Below are positions 45,192 to 53,796 of a stretch of 64,000 nucleotides of DNA, one piece after another. Every line of letters begins with the position of its first letter. Position 1 is the first letter of the stretch. The notes under the pieces were generated by a model. That model did no database searches. It was not told the DNA's origin and saw nothing but the letters and a program-made list of their open reading frames with translations. Source of the DNA: Microbacterium sp. 8M (GTDB lineage: Bacteria > Actinomycetota > Actinomycetes > Actinomycetales > Microbacteriaceae); contig NZ_LR733284.1 of the NCBI RefSeq assembly GCF_902506375.1, positions 2,341,092-2,405,091 on the forward strand. The letters are read 5' to 3'. The position numbers were made by a program, and so were the translations under genes.

Positions 45192-46537
45192 GGCGCGACC
45201 GTGAGCGTCGCGACCGGCTCCGTGCGGAGCCCCTCGGGGATCCGCACGGTGCACGTGCCGTCGCCGTGCGCCTCGGTGTCGGCCGAGGATCCGTCCGCCC
45301 AGCGGGCATCTCCCCCGGCCAGCTCCACGGGCAGGCGCAGTGCACCGGACTGCGGGTCGAGCGCGTGCACGTGCACCCCTGCCGCGGACCGCGTGTAGCG
45401 GCGCGGCTCGCCGGTCTCCTCGCCGAAGCGCACCCACGGCCGGGTGCCGCGGATCGTGTCGCCGTTCGTCCGCATCCAGGCGCCGAGTTCGCGCATCGTG
45501 CGGCGCTGCAGCTCGGGGATCCGTCCGGCCGCATCGGGGCCGACGTTGATGAGCAGGTTGCCGTTCTTGGAGACCACGTCGACGAGCATACGGATCAGCT
45601 CCGGCCCGGACAGGGTCTGCCGCTCGTCCTCGGCCTGGTTGTACCCGAAGGAGTAGCCGAGACCGCGGGTGGACTCCCAGGGCGCGTCGAGGATGCCGGG
45701 GATGTGCGTGTACTCGCGGGTGAGGAAGCCGTGAAACGGCACACCCCAGCGGTCGTTGACGACGCCGTCGGGCACCCGGGCGAAATACCGCTGCAGCAGT
45801 GCGGCCACGGCGAAATCGTCGCGCCCCTTGCCCCCGTCCGGCCATTCGATGTCGTTCCAGAGCAGATCCGGCGAGAAGCGCTCGACGAGCTCGTCGAGCT
45901 GCGCGGCGGCGTACCGGGCGAAATGCCCGTCGTTGCGGCGGTAGCGGAACAGGTCCGTGTCGGACTCGATCGCCGGGAAGTCGCTCGCGTGCCAGTCCAG
46001 AGCGCCGGAGAAGTACACCCCGAAGCGCGCTCCGGCCCGCCGGGTCGCATCGTGGAGCTCCGCGATGAGGTCGCGACGCGGGCCGCGCGCGACGGCGTTG
46101 AAGCCGGTCGTGCCCGTGCCCCACAGACAGAATCCCTCGTGGTGCTTGGTCGTCGGCACGATGTACTGCGCGCCGGCGCCGACGAGCTCGCCGACGAACG
46201 CGTCCGGGTCGAACGCCGAGGCGTCCCACAGGTCTGCGAGGTCCTCGTACGACGTGCCCGGTCCGTAGAGCGCCTGGTGGCGCTCCCACGTGGGGCTGCC
46301 GGTGATCCGGACCGTGTTGCCGTACCACTCGGCGTACTGATGCCAGGCGTAGGCATCCTCCGTCGGGATGTTCACGCCTTCACCGTGCTGCACGGCCCAC
46401 GCCGGCACGGAGTACAGGCCCCAGTGCACGAAGAAGCCGAGCTTCGCGTCGCGGTACCAGTCCGGCACGCCCTGCGTCGGATAGACGGGCGCATCAGCGC
46501 CGAGGTCCGGCCCGGTGCGCTTCTCGAAGTTCATCAT
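45188..46537 (-). CDS. Alpha-L-fucosidase, family GH29 (first copy)
   Basis: A 449-residue glycosidase. The GH29 catalytic barrel begins VPDWYRDAKLGFFVHWGLYS and includes IVPTTKHHEGFCLWGT and the probable nucleophile Asp in DLLWNDIEWPDGG. It ends with a beta domain. No signal peptide is seen, so it should act in the cytoplasm on imported fucosides. Its ATG overlaps the stop of the M81 gene (ATGA) and its own stop overlaps cutC. It resembles the second copy (53797-55065) only in the core. Confidence 0.93.
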   Translation of the reverse strand: MMNFEKRTGPDLGADAPVYPTQGVPDWYRDAKLGFFVHWGLYSVPAWAVQHGEGVNIPTEDAYAWHQYAEWYGNTVRITGSPTWERHQALYGPGTSYEDLADLWDASAFDPDAFVGELVGAGAQYIVPTTKHHEGFCLWGTGTTGFNAVARGPRRDLIAELHDATRRAGARFGVYFSGALDWHASDFPAIESDTDLFRYRRNDGHFARYAAAQLDELVERFSPDLLWNDIEWPDGGKGRDDFAVAALLQRYFARVPDGVVNDRWGVPFHGFLTREYTHIPGILDAPWESTRGLGYSFGYNQAEDERQTLSGPELIRMLVDVVSKNGNLLINVGPDAAGRIPELQRRTMRELGAWMRTNGDTIRGTRPWVRFGEETGEPRRYTRSAAGVHVHALDPQSGALRLPVELAGGDARWADGSSADTEAHGDGTCTVRIPEGLRTEPVATLTVAP

Positions 46538-48132
46538 GCGGGGATCTCCTCTCCGCGACGGCTCACGTGGGCGGTGAGGGCCGGTGCGCCGGTGGTGTCG
46601 AACGGGTAGACGCCCGGGGCGAGTCGGTGATGCCCCAGACGGAGCAGATCCTGGTCCACGCCACCGGGGGTGAGCGCGAGCGTCCAGTCGGCCGCGAGGT
46701 CGTACAGCTCCGGCTCGAGATAGCCGATCTTCACGATCACGACGTCGGCGGATTCCGGATCCAGGCCGAGCATGCGGAAGTCGTCGAGGTGGTGGAACGG
46801 CTTTCGCCGTTCCGTGATGATCGCGTGCACGCTGCCCGCCCGGATCACGACCTGGGTGCCCGCCTCGGGGTCGCCCTCCGTGATCGAGAAGACCTCGCCG
46901 GTGAGGGGCACGGGACCGCGCGGGCCCGGATCCACCCGCCCGCCCACCTCGAGGGTCACGGTCGCGCCGACGCCCGCGGCGACGGCCTGCGCCACCGCAG
47001 CCGGATCGAAGATCGAGGCGTGCACGACGACCCGGCCCGGCTCGGCGAGATCGGGGCGGGCGAGCAGCTCGCCGAGCGTCCAGGACACGTCGCCCGCGCC
47101 GCCCGCGGTGGGGTTGTCGCCCGAGTCCGAGACGACGTACGGGCGCGCGGCGTCCGGAGCGAGCGCCCGGTCGAGCGCTTCCCCGAGCGGCGCCGTCGGT
47201 CCGACGAACGCGAAGTCGGCGCGCGCGTCCCAGTACCGGCGCGCGAGGCGCTCGGCCTCGCGCGCGATGAGGGCGCGGTCGTCCCCGGTCACCATCACGA
47301 TCGCCATGTTGCGCGGCTCATCGGCCCAGGCGTATCCCACCCACACCGCCGCATCCACGACGCCGTCGAGCTCCTCCACCTCTGGCACCGCGGCGTAGAT
47401 CCCGCGCGCCGGCTCCAGCCGGGTGCTGGTCTTCTCCCCCGGCAGCAGCACGGGCACGGGCACCCACGCCTTGTACGGCCGGCGCCGCAGCGGGTCGGAG
47501 CCGTGCGGGCCGCGCAGGCGCGCGAGCAGGTTCCACACCGCGCGCTCCTTGGTGTTCATCCAGTCCTCGTGCGGCGCCATCCGGTAGCAGGTGAGCAGGT
47601 CCAGCGCGTCCCGCAGCACCTCGGACACGTTGCCGTGCAGGTCCATCGAGGTGGACATCAGCACATCGTCGCCGAGCTCCGCGCGCACCGCGGCGGCGAG
47701 GTCGCCCTCGGCGTCCTGCATCCCCACCACGCTCATGGCGCCGTGGATGTCGAAGAAGAACCCGTCGAACGGCCCGCCCGCCGCGATCTCGGTGCGGATG
47801 CCGCGCACGATCGCGTCCTTCATGCGCTGGTACGTGGCGGGCGCCACCGCGCCGCCGGGCAGCGAGCGGCCGTGGTGGATGGGCACCCACTCCGCCGCCT
47901 CGCGCAGCTCGCGTCCTGCATCGAGGAAGGGGTAGTAGCCGAGGAGCTCGGCGCCCTCGCGGATCGTGAACGCCTCGTCGCCGGAGATGTGCGGCGAGAA
48001 CGTGCTGGACTCGATCGAGATCCCCGCGATGCCGATGCGAGGGCGGGCGAGGCCTCCCTCGGCCACGGCGGGCAGCGGCCCCATCCAGACGGTGTCGGCC
48101 TCGGGGCGGGGATGCGGCGTGGATGCGGTCAT
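46534..48132 (-). CDS. M81-family metallopeptidase (MlrC-like)
   Basis: A 532-residue protein. The N-terminal MlrC domain is clear: RIGIAGISIESSTFSPHISG, FDGFFFDIHGAMSVVGMQD, STSMDLHGNVSEVL, YRMAPHEDWMNTKERA. The C-terminal domain has VVSDSGDNPTAGGAGD and EPELYDLAADWTLALTPGGV. MlrC was found as the enzyme that cuts linearised microcystin, but most relatives have other, unknown substrates. Lying between a ROK kinase and a fucosidase, it could cut an amide in a glycoconjugate. Start ATG 48132 has a weak site; in-frame ATG codons further in are possible. Confidence 0.88.
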   Translation of the reverse strand: MTASTPHPRPEADTVWMGPLPAVAEGGLARPRIGIAGISIESSTFSPHISGDEAFTIREGAELLGYYPFLDAGRELREAAEWVPIHHGRSLPGGAVAPATYQRMKDAIVRGIRTEIAAGGPFDGFFFDIHGAMSVVGMQDAEGDLAAAVRAELGDDVLMSTSMDLHGNVSEVLRDALDLLTCYRMAPHEDWMNTKERAVWNLLARLRGPHGSDPLRRRPYKAWVPVPVLLPGEKTSTRLEPARGIYAAVPEVEELDGVVDAAVWVGYAWADEPRNMAIVMVTGDDRALIAREAERLARRYWDARADFAFVGPTAPLGEALDRALAPDAARPYVVSDSGDNPTAGGAGDVSWTLGELLARPDLAEPGRVVVHASIFDPAAVAQAVAAGVGATVTLEVGGRVDPGPRGPVPLTGEVFSITEGDPEAGTQVVIRAGSVHAIITERRKPFHHLDDFRMLGLDPESADVVIVKIGYLEPELYDLAADWTLALTPGGVDQDLLRLGHHRLAPGVYPFDTTGAPALTAHVSRRGEEIPA

Positions 48133-48179
48133 GACGTGAGCGGTTCGTTCCTTGTCGGTGGGCGGGCGGGTCGGACGGG

Positions 48180-49154
48180 TCAGGCGGTGGCGAGGGCGGG
48201 TTCCGCGCATCGAGCCGCGGCCAGGGCGGCGGCTCCGCGGGCGACGGCGTCGACGGCGATCTCCGCGCGCACGATGCGCAGCGGGAACCCCGACACGGGA
48301 GCGTCGGTGCGCAGGGTCTCGGCGATCACGGGCTCGAGCAGATCCCAGGCCTCGTGCACGCCGCCGCCGACGACCACCAGGTCGAGATCCAGGAGGGACG
48401 CAGCGGTGGAGGCGGCGAGCGTCGTCGCGCGGGCGGCATCGGCGAAGACTGCGAGGGCCGCGCGCTCGCCGGCCCTCGCGCGCTCGGCGATCTCGGGCGC
48501 GGACGCTCCGGATCCGGTGGCCTCGCGGTAACGGCGTGCGATCGAGGTGCCGGAGGCGAGCGTCTCCAGGTGACCGGTCTGCCCGCAGGTGCACGCCAGG
48601 TCGCCGAACCCGGGCGTGTGCCCGATCTCCCCCGCGGCTCCGTGCACGCCGTGGTGCACCACGCCGCCGAGGGCGATCGCGCCGCCCACGCCGGTGCCCA
48701 GCATGATGCCCAGCACGTCGCTCTCGCCGCGGGCCGCGCCCCAGCGCAGTTCGCCGAGAAGGAACGCGTTCACGTCGTTCTCGACCCACACCGGCACGTC
48801 CAGGCGCGCGGACAGCTCATCCGCGAGCGGGAATCCGCTCCACCCGGCGAACGTGGCGGATGCGGCCACGACGATTCCGTCGGCCTGGTCGATGACGCCC
48901 GCGGCGCCCACGCCCGCTGCGGCGGGCACCAGGTCATGCGTCCGGCACAGCTCGCGCACCAGCCCGGCCGCCGCATCGGCCATCGCAGCGCCGCCGTCGC
49001 GGGCCGGCGCCGGCACGACGCCGCGCGCCCGCACGGACCCGGCGTCGTCGACGAGGACGGCGGAGATCTTCGTCCCGCCGATGTCGATCCCGGCGATCAC
49101 GCGCGCGTCCGCGGCCCGGGACGCGGGCGGCCCGGTCTCCTCAGGAGCGTTCAT
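48180..49154 (-). CDS. ROK-family sugar kinase
   Basis: A 324-residue kinase. ATP-site AGIDIGGTKISAVLVDD, the substrate motif VWVENDVNAFLLGE, LGTGVGGAIALGG, and the ROK zinc signature GHTPGFGDLACTCGQTGHLE are present. It phosphorylates a hexose or amino sugar; the exact sugar is not known. ATG overlaps the stop of the ABC permease gene (ATGA), so it belongs to the import operon and probably traps the imported sugar. Confidence 0.93.
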   Translation of the reverse strand: MNAPEETGPPASRAADARVIAGIDIGGTKISAVLVDDAGSVRARGVVPAPARDGGAAMADAAAGLVRELCRTHDLVPAAAGVGAAGVIDQADGIVVAASATFAGWSGFPLADELSARLDVPVWVENDVNAFLLGELRWGAARGESDVLGIMLGTGVGGAIALGGVVHHGVHGAAGEIGHTPGFGDLACTCGQTGHLETLASGTSIARRYREATGSGASAPEIAERARAGERAALAVFADAARATTLAASTAASLLDLDLVVVGGGVHEAWDLLEPVIAETLRTDAPVSGFPLRIVRAEIAVDAVARGAAALAAARCAEPALATA

Positions 49155-50077
49155 CGGCCGCCGAGTCCCGCCATCGCGATGCCCTTGACCAGGTGCTTCT
49201 GCAGCGCGATCACGAGGATCGTGGTGGGCACCATCGAGATGATCGCCGCCGCCATCTGCAGATCCCAGCGCGTGCCGGTGAGGCCCGAGAACGTCGCGAG
49301 ACCGACCGGGAGCGTGCCGTGCGCGTTGTAGTCGACGGTCACGATGAGCGGCCACAGGTAGCTGTTCCAGAAGGAGAGGAAGGTGAAGACGCTCAGCACC
49401 GCCACCGCGGACTTCGCGAGAGGCAGGATGATCTGCAGGAAGGAGCGCAGCGGCCCCGCGCCGTCCACGCGGGCGGCCTCCTCGAGCTCGTACGGGATCC
49501 CGCGGAAGAACTGCCGCATGAGGAATGTGCCGAATGCGGTGAACGCGAACGGGAAGATCAGAGCCTGGTAGGTGTCGACCCAGTTCAGCCACTGCATGAC
49601 CTGGAACATCGGGATGACGAGCACCTCGGCCGGGACCATGAGCGTCGCGAGGAACAGCACGAACACCGCGTCGCGGCCCTTCCAGCGCAGCCGGCCGAAC
49701 GCGTACCCCGCGGTGGTGGAGACGATGAGCACCACGAGGGTGCCGGCGATGGCGACGAAGAACGAGTTGCCGATGTAGGTGAGGAACGGGCCGTATGCGA
49801 ACACATCGACGAAGTTCGACCAGCGGATCTCGGATCCGATGAGCTTCGGCGGCATCGAGAACATCTCGTTGTTCGGCTTGAGGGCAGAGAAGAACGAGTA
49901 GACCAGAGGCGATACGAAGATCAGCGCGGCGAGGTAGACGAAGACGTGCGCGATGATCAACCGCGTCCGCTCACCCCCGGACAGCGGTGCCTTCGGGCGC
50001 TTCGCACGGTCCTCGGCGGGGACCACCACGGCCTCGGTGGACTCGGCGGTGGCCGCCTGCTGCAGATCAGTGCTCAT
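49151..50077 (-). CDS. Sugar ABC transporter permease (MalG-like)
   Basis: A 308-residue inner-membrane permease with six helices and the EAA loop (EEAARVDGAGPLRSFLQIILPL), which contacts the ATPase. It begins with a longer cytoplasmic stretch. It overlaps the other permease gene by 11 bp and the ROK kinase gene by 4 bp. No ATPase gene lies in this operon; a shared MsiK-type ATPase elsewhere in the genome is the likely energy source. Confidence 0.94.
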   Translation of the reverse strand: MSTDLQQAATAESTEAVVVPAEDRAKRPKAPLSGGERTRLIIAHVFVYLAALIFVSPLVYSFFSALKPNNEMFSMPPKLIGSEIRWSNFVDVFAYGPFLTYIGNSFFVAIAGTLVVLIVSTTAGYAFGRLRWKGRDAVFVLFLATLMVPAEVLVIPMFQVMQWLNWVDTYQALIFPFAFTAFGTFLMRQFFRGIPYELEEAARVDGAGPLRSFLQIILPLAKSAVAVLSVFTFLSFWNSYLWPLIVTVDYNAHGTLPVGLATFSGLTGTRWDLQMAAAIISMVPTTILVIALQKHLVKGIAMAGLGGR

Positions 50078-51011
50078 AGTGCACCCACTTCTTCTGCGCC
50101 CCGAACTGCAGCGCGGTGATGATGATGATGAGCGCGAACAGGATCCAGGCCCCTGCGGCCGCGATGCCGAGATCCTGGAACTTGAAGCCCTGGTTGTAGA
50201 TGAACTGCACCAGGGGCTGCGTGGCGTTGCCCGGTCCTCCCCCGGTGAGCAGCTGCGGCTGCGCGAACACCTGCAGCGACGTGATCATCGTCATGATGGT
50301 CGCGAAGAAGATGGACGGCGAGATCATCGGCACCACCACGCTCCACTGCATCCGCAGCCCGGAGGCTCCGTCGATGCGCGCGGCCTCGATCACCGACTCC
50401 GGGAGCTGCTCCAGCGCCGCGGAGAAGATCAGCATGTTGTAGCCGAGTCCCTGCCAGACGCTCATGATGATCACCATCGCCATGGCCCAGAACGGGTCGG
50501 CGAGGAAGTTCGGCAGCTTCATGCCGAACCAGCCCTGCGCGATGCCGTTGAACAGCCCCTGCGGCTGCAGCATCATCTTCCACACCAGGACGCTCGCGAC
50601 CATGGGGGTCACGACCGGGATGAAGAACAGCACGCGCAGCGCACCGCGGCCGCGGATCCGGGGTCCGAGCGCCATCGCGAGGATGAGCGAGCACACGATG
50701 CTCAGCGGCACGTAGACGATGGTGAACACCGCGGTGTTGCGCATCGCCGGCCAGAAGTCGGGACTGGCGGTGAACAGCTTCACGTAGTTGCCCACGCCGT
50801 TGAACGTCTTGTCGCCGAAGGTGGGCCAGTTGTAGAAGCTCATCACGATGGAGAGCACGACCGGCACGACCGTGAAGACGGCGAGGCCGATCAGGGCGGG
50901 ACTCGCGAATCCGAGCGCCTGACGGCCCTCCGTGCGGCTCAGGGAGCCGCGACGGGGCGAGGAACCGCGACGGCCCTGCGACGCGTGGCGGCGGGATGCG
51001 GCGATGGTCAC
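50067..51011 (-). CDS. Sugar ABC transporter permease (MalF-like)
   Basis: A 314-residue inner-membrane permease. After a basic Arg/Ser-rich N terminus come six helices (ALIGLAVFTVVPVVLSIVMS, FTIVYVPLSIVCSLILAMAL and others) and the EAA loop (EAARIDGASGLRMQWSVVVP). It pairs with the MalG-like permease to form the channel. It lies 64 bp after the binding-protein gene. Confidence 0.94.
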   Translation of the reverse strand: MTIAASRRHASQGRRGSSPRRGSLSRTEGRQALGFASPALIGLAVFTVVPVVLSIVMSFYNWPTFGDKTFNGVGNYVKLFTASPDFWPAMRNTAVFTIVYVPLSIVCSLILAMALGPRIRGRGALRVLFFIPVVTPMVASVLVWKMMLQPQGLFNGIAQGWFGMKLPNFLADPFWAMAMVIIMSVWQGLGYNMLIFSAALEQLPESVIEAARIDGASGLRMQWSVVVPMISPSIFFATIMTMITSLQVFAQPQLLTGGGPGNATQPLVQFIYNQGFKFQDLGIAAAGAWILFALIIIITALQFGAQKKWVHYEH

Positions 51012-51075
51012 CGTTCCTCCTTCTTCCGGGATGGTGTCCCGGCCCGGCGGACGGATCCGCCGAGCCGGGAGTCGA

Positions 51076-52335
51076 TCACTTGCCGAACTGGTCCTGGGCG
51101 TTCTTGAGCACCTCGGACATGGGGGTCTGGCCGTTGTAGACGCTCACCAGCTGCGGCTGGATGTAGCTGCCGACCTTGGACCAGTTGTCGGTCACGTACT
51201 GACCCTGCACGTTCGAGAACGCGGCCTTGAAGACCTCCTCGACCTGCGCACGGTACTTCTCGTCGATGGACTGGAAGTACAGCGGCTGGCTCTCGGCGCG
51301 GGCCGGGTAGCTGCGCCCGGAGGACGCGATGTAGTCCTGCGAGTCCTTGCTCAGCAGGGAACCGAGCACCTTGAGCGCCGCGTCCTTGTTCTTGCAGGTC
51401 TTCGAGATGCCGTAGCCCGAGCCGAGGATGAGGCTGAGCGAGCCGTTGCCGTTGTCGGGCAGCGGGGCCATGCCCGCGGCGAAGCCGGCCTCGTTCTTGA
51501 GGTAGCTGACGGCGTTCCACGTACCGTCCACCGCCATCGCGGCGTTGCCGTTCGAGTACTGGTCCTCGCCCCAGCCGCCGTCGGAGGCGCTGGCCACAGG
51601 GAGCGCGACCTTCTGCTCGGTGACCAGGCCGGCATACCAGGTGGCGGCGTCGGAGAACTTCTTATCCGTGAGCTGCAGCTTGCCGTCCTTCGTGGCCGGC
51701 TGGACGCCCGCCTTGGCGATCGGCAGCGCCTGCCACTGGAAGTCGCCCATGCCGACGGCGAAGCCCTGCTTGCCGTCGCGAGTAGCCGCCTTGGCGGTCT
51801 TCTCGAAGTCGTCGAAGGTCCAGCCCGGCTTGGGCTCGGCGGCGCCGGCGGCCTTCAGCTGGTCCGCGTTGTAGTAGACGAGCATCGTGGCCGTGTCGAA
51901 GGGCAGGCCGTAGAGCTCGCCCTTGTTCTTGAGGATCTCGGTCGTGCCGGCGGCGAAATCGCCCTCCTTGAGACCGGCGGCCTTCAGGTCGTCCGCGGTG
52001 AGCTTCTGGAAGCCGGAGGTGTAGCTGGAGAGCATGCCGCTGTTCATCCCGGTGACGCACGCCATGTTGCCCGAGGCCATGTTGGTGGTGAGCTTCGTGA
52101 AGAAGTCGTTCCAGGGGGCGGTGCGCAGCTCGATCTTGAGGTCGGGGTTCTGCTTCTTGGCGACGTCGACCTGCGCCTGCAGCGCCTTGGTGTCGTCGGC
52201 GGATCCTGCCCACATGTCGACGACGACGGTCTTGTCATCGCTGCCGGCGCTGCTGCTCGAACCTCCGCAGCCGGTGAGGGCGAGGGCCGCGCCCACCGTG
52301 AACGCCGCCACGGGGACCAGGTGAGTCTTCTTCAT
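51076..52335 (-). CDS. Sugar-binding lipoprotein of the ABC importer
   Basis: A 419-residue family-1 solute-binding protein. It has a signal peptide, lipobox ALTGCGGS, then the binding fold ([60 protein letters not shown]). It captures an oligosaccharide or glycoside outside the cell; a fucosylated ligand is inferred from the operon. A strong GAGGAGG site precedes the ATG. The operon reads on through two permeases, a ROK kinase, an M81 peptidase, a fucosidase and cutC. Confidence 0.94.
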   Translation of the reverse strand: MKKTHLVPVAAFTVGAALALTGCGGSSSSAGSDDKTVVVDMWAGSADDTKALQAQVDVAKKQNPDLKIELRTAPWNDFFTKLTTNMASGNMACVTGMNSGMLSSYTSGFQKLTADDLKAAGLKEGDFAAGTTEILKNKGELYGLPFDTATMLVYYNADQLKAAGAAEPKPGWTFDDFEKTAKAATRDGKQGFAVGMGDFQWQALPIAKAGVQPATKDGKLQLTDKKFSDAATWYAGLVTEQKVALPVASASDGGWGEDQYSNGNAAMAVDGTWNAVSYLKNEAGFAAGMAPLPDNGNGSLSLILGSGYGISKTCKNKDAALKVLGSLLSKDSQDYIASSGRSYPARAESQPLYFQSIDEKYRAQVEEVFKAAFSNVQGQYVTDNWSKVGSYIQPQLVSVYNGQTPMSEVLKNAQDQFGK

Positions 52336-52367
52336 TGAATGCCTCCTCAGGCACGAACGGAGCGAAT

Positions 52368-52389
52368 CTTCGTTTGAGATCGAACGAAG
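52368..52389. promoter_or_regulatory. Palindrome, probable ROK-repressor operator
   Basis: CTTCGTT-tgagatcg-AACGAAG, 7-bp perfect arms, 33 bp upstream of the binding-protein start. Related TTCGA-rich half sites occur at about 52460 and 52526-52538 near the ROK regulator gene. The placement fits repression of the importer by the divergent ROK protein. Confidence 0.5.
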
Positions 52390-52440
52390 TGGATCGGGTT
52401 ACTGCGTTCATCCTGACAGAAGCCCATCGAAATCGCCAGA

Positions 52441-52457
52441 CGAACATCGGATGTTTA
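52441..52457. promoter_or_regulatory. Fucose-regulon palindrome, copy 1
   Basis: CGAACATCGGATGTTTA, containing the 13-bp perfect palindrome AACATC-G-GATGTT (52443-52455). The same core occurs at 57912-57928 and 60372-60388. It lies between the importer operon and the ROK gene. Probably the site of the GntR/FadR-type regulator encoded at 59671-60348. Confidence 0.6.
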
Positions 52458-52548
52458 GGTTCGATCGTGAGATTCTCGTGATATTTCTGCGACCAGTCAC
52501 AGTTTCGCACTATGCTCACACTTAGTTCGAGCTTCGAAGGAAGAATCC

Positions 52549-53721
52549 ATGTCCTCCGCCCCACCCAGCGGTACCCCTGGTGATCAGTCCCGGCACATCG
52601 TCGACCTCGTCGCCCGCGGCGATTCGCTGTCGCGCTCCGATCTGGCACGCGCGCTGAACCTCGCCCCCTCGACGGTGTCGCTGCGCGTACAGGAGCTCCT
52701 GGATGCCGGAATCCTGCAGGAATCCGGGCATGTCGCGTCGAACGGAGGCCGCAGGGCCCGCCGTCTCTCCCTCAGCGCCTCCCGCGGCAGGATCCTGGCG
52801 GCCGAGGTCGGCGGAGGGCATGCACGGCTCGGCCTGCTGGACCTGGGCGGCCATCTGCACGAGACACGCTCGATCCCGCTCACCATCGCGGAGGGCCCGG
52901 ATCCGACGTTGGAACTGCTCGCCGCTGCACTCATGGAGCTCGCCGGCGAAGCAGACATCCGAGGAATCGGCGTGGCCCTTCCCGGGCCCGTGGACGTCGC
53001 CACGGGCAGCGTCGAGCAGCCCTCCCGCATGCCCGGATGGCGCGGCTTCCGCGTCGCCGACGCCCTGTCGCGCCGGGTCGGGCTCCCCGTCTTCGTCGAC
53101 AACGACGCGAACCTGATGGCCCTGGGCGAGCACGACCACAGCCTGGGCCGCAGCGGGCACAGCATCACCGTCAAAGCCGGCACGTCGATCGGCGCCGGCA
53201 TCGTCGTCGCCGGTGCCGTGCATCGCGGTGCCACCGGCGCCTCCGGGGAGATCACCCACACGCGGCTGGACGGCGTGGCCGACATCCCCTGCTCGTGCGG
53301 CAACCGCGGCTGCCTCGACACGATCGCGAGCGGCGCGGCCCTCGTACGGCAGATGCAGGAGCACGGCTACGAGGTCGAGACCACGGCGGATGTGCTCCAG
53401 CGCGCCCGCGACAGCGATCCCATCGCGACCACGCTCGTGCGCACGGCGGGCACGCACCTCGGGCAGGTGCTCTCCGGCGTGGTGAACTTCTTCAACCCGG
53501 ATGCTCTGTTCCTCACCGGCAGCATGAGCACGAGCGAGCCGTTCATCGCCGCGGTGCGCAGCCGCATCTACGAGGCCTGCCACCCGCTCGTGACGCGGAC
53601 GCTGCGGATCGAGTCGGCGCGCTCCGGCCAGGACGCCGCGCTGTACGGTGCGGCGCGCCTGGTCCGCGACCGGATCGACCCGGCCGCCCGCGACGGCGGC
53701 GGCGCGCACACGGCGGCCTGA
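52549..53721 (+). CDS. ROK-family transcriptional repressor
   Basis: A 390-residue regulator. An N-terminal winged helix (LSRSDLARALNLAPSTVSLRV) is followed by a ROK sugar-binding domain with VFVDNDANLMALGEHDH, AGTSIGAGIVVAG and the zinc motif ITHTRLDGVADIPCSCGNRG. ROK repressors of the NagC/XylR type release DNA when they bind their sugar. It is divergent from the importer operon, with a palindrome between, so it most likely controls it. AAGGA precedes the ATG. Confidence 0.92.
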   Translation: MSSAPPSGTPGDQSRHIVDLVARGDSLSRSDLARALNLAPSTVSLRVQELLDAGILQESGHVASNGGRRARRLSLSASRGRILAAEVGGGHARLGLLDLGGHLHETRSIPLTIAEGPDPTLELLAAALMELAGEADIRGIGVALPGPVDVATGSVEQPSRMPGWRGFRVADALSRRVGLPVFVDNDANLMALGEHDHSLGRSGHSITVKAGTSIGAGIVVAGAVHRGATGASGEITHTRLDGVADIPCSCGNRGCLDTIASGAALVRQMQEHGYEVETTADVLQRARDSDPIATTLVRTAGTHLGQVLSGVVNFFNPDALFLTGSMSTSEPFIAAVRSRIYEACHPLVTRTLRIESARSGQDAALYGAARLVRDRIDPAARDGGGAHTAA

Positions 53722-53796
53722 CGGCGGGGAGCCGGACGACGGGGGTCAGACGATCACGCTCCGCGGCCCGGTCCGGGGCGGTCCTGCGGCGAGCGC

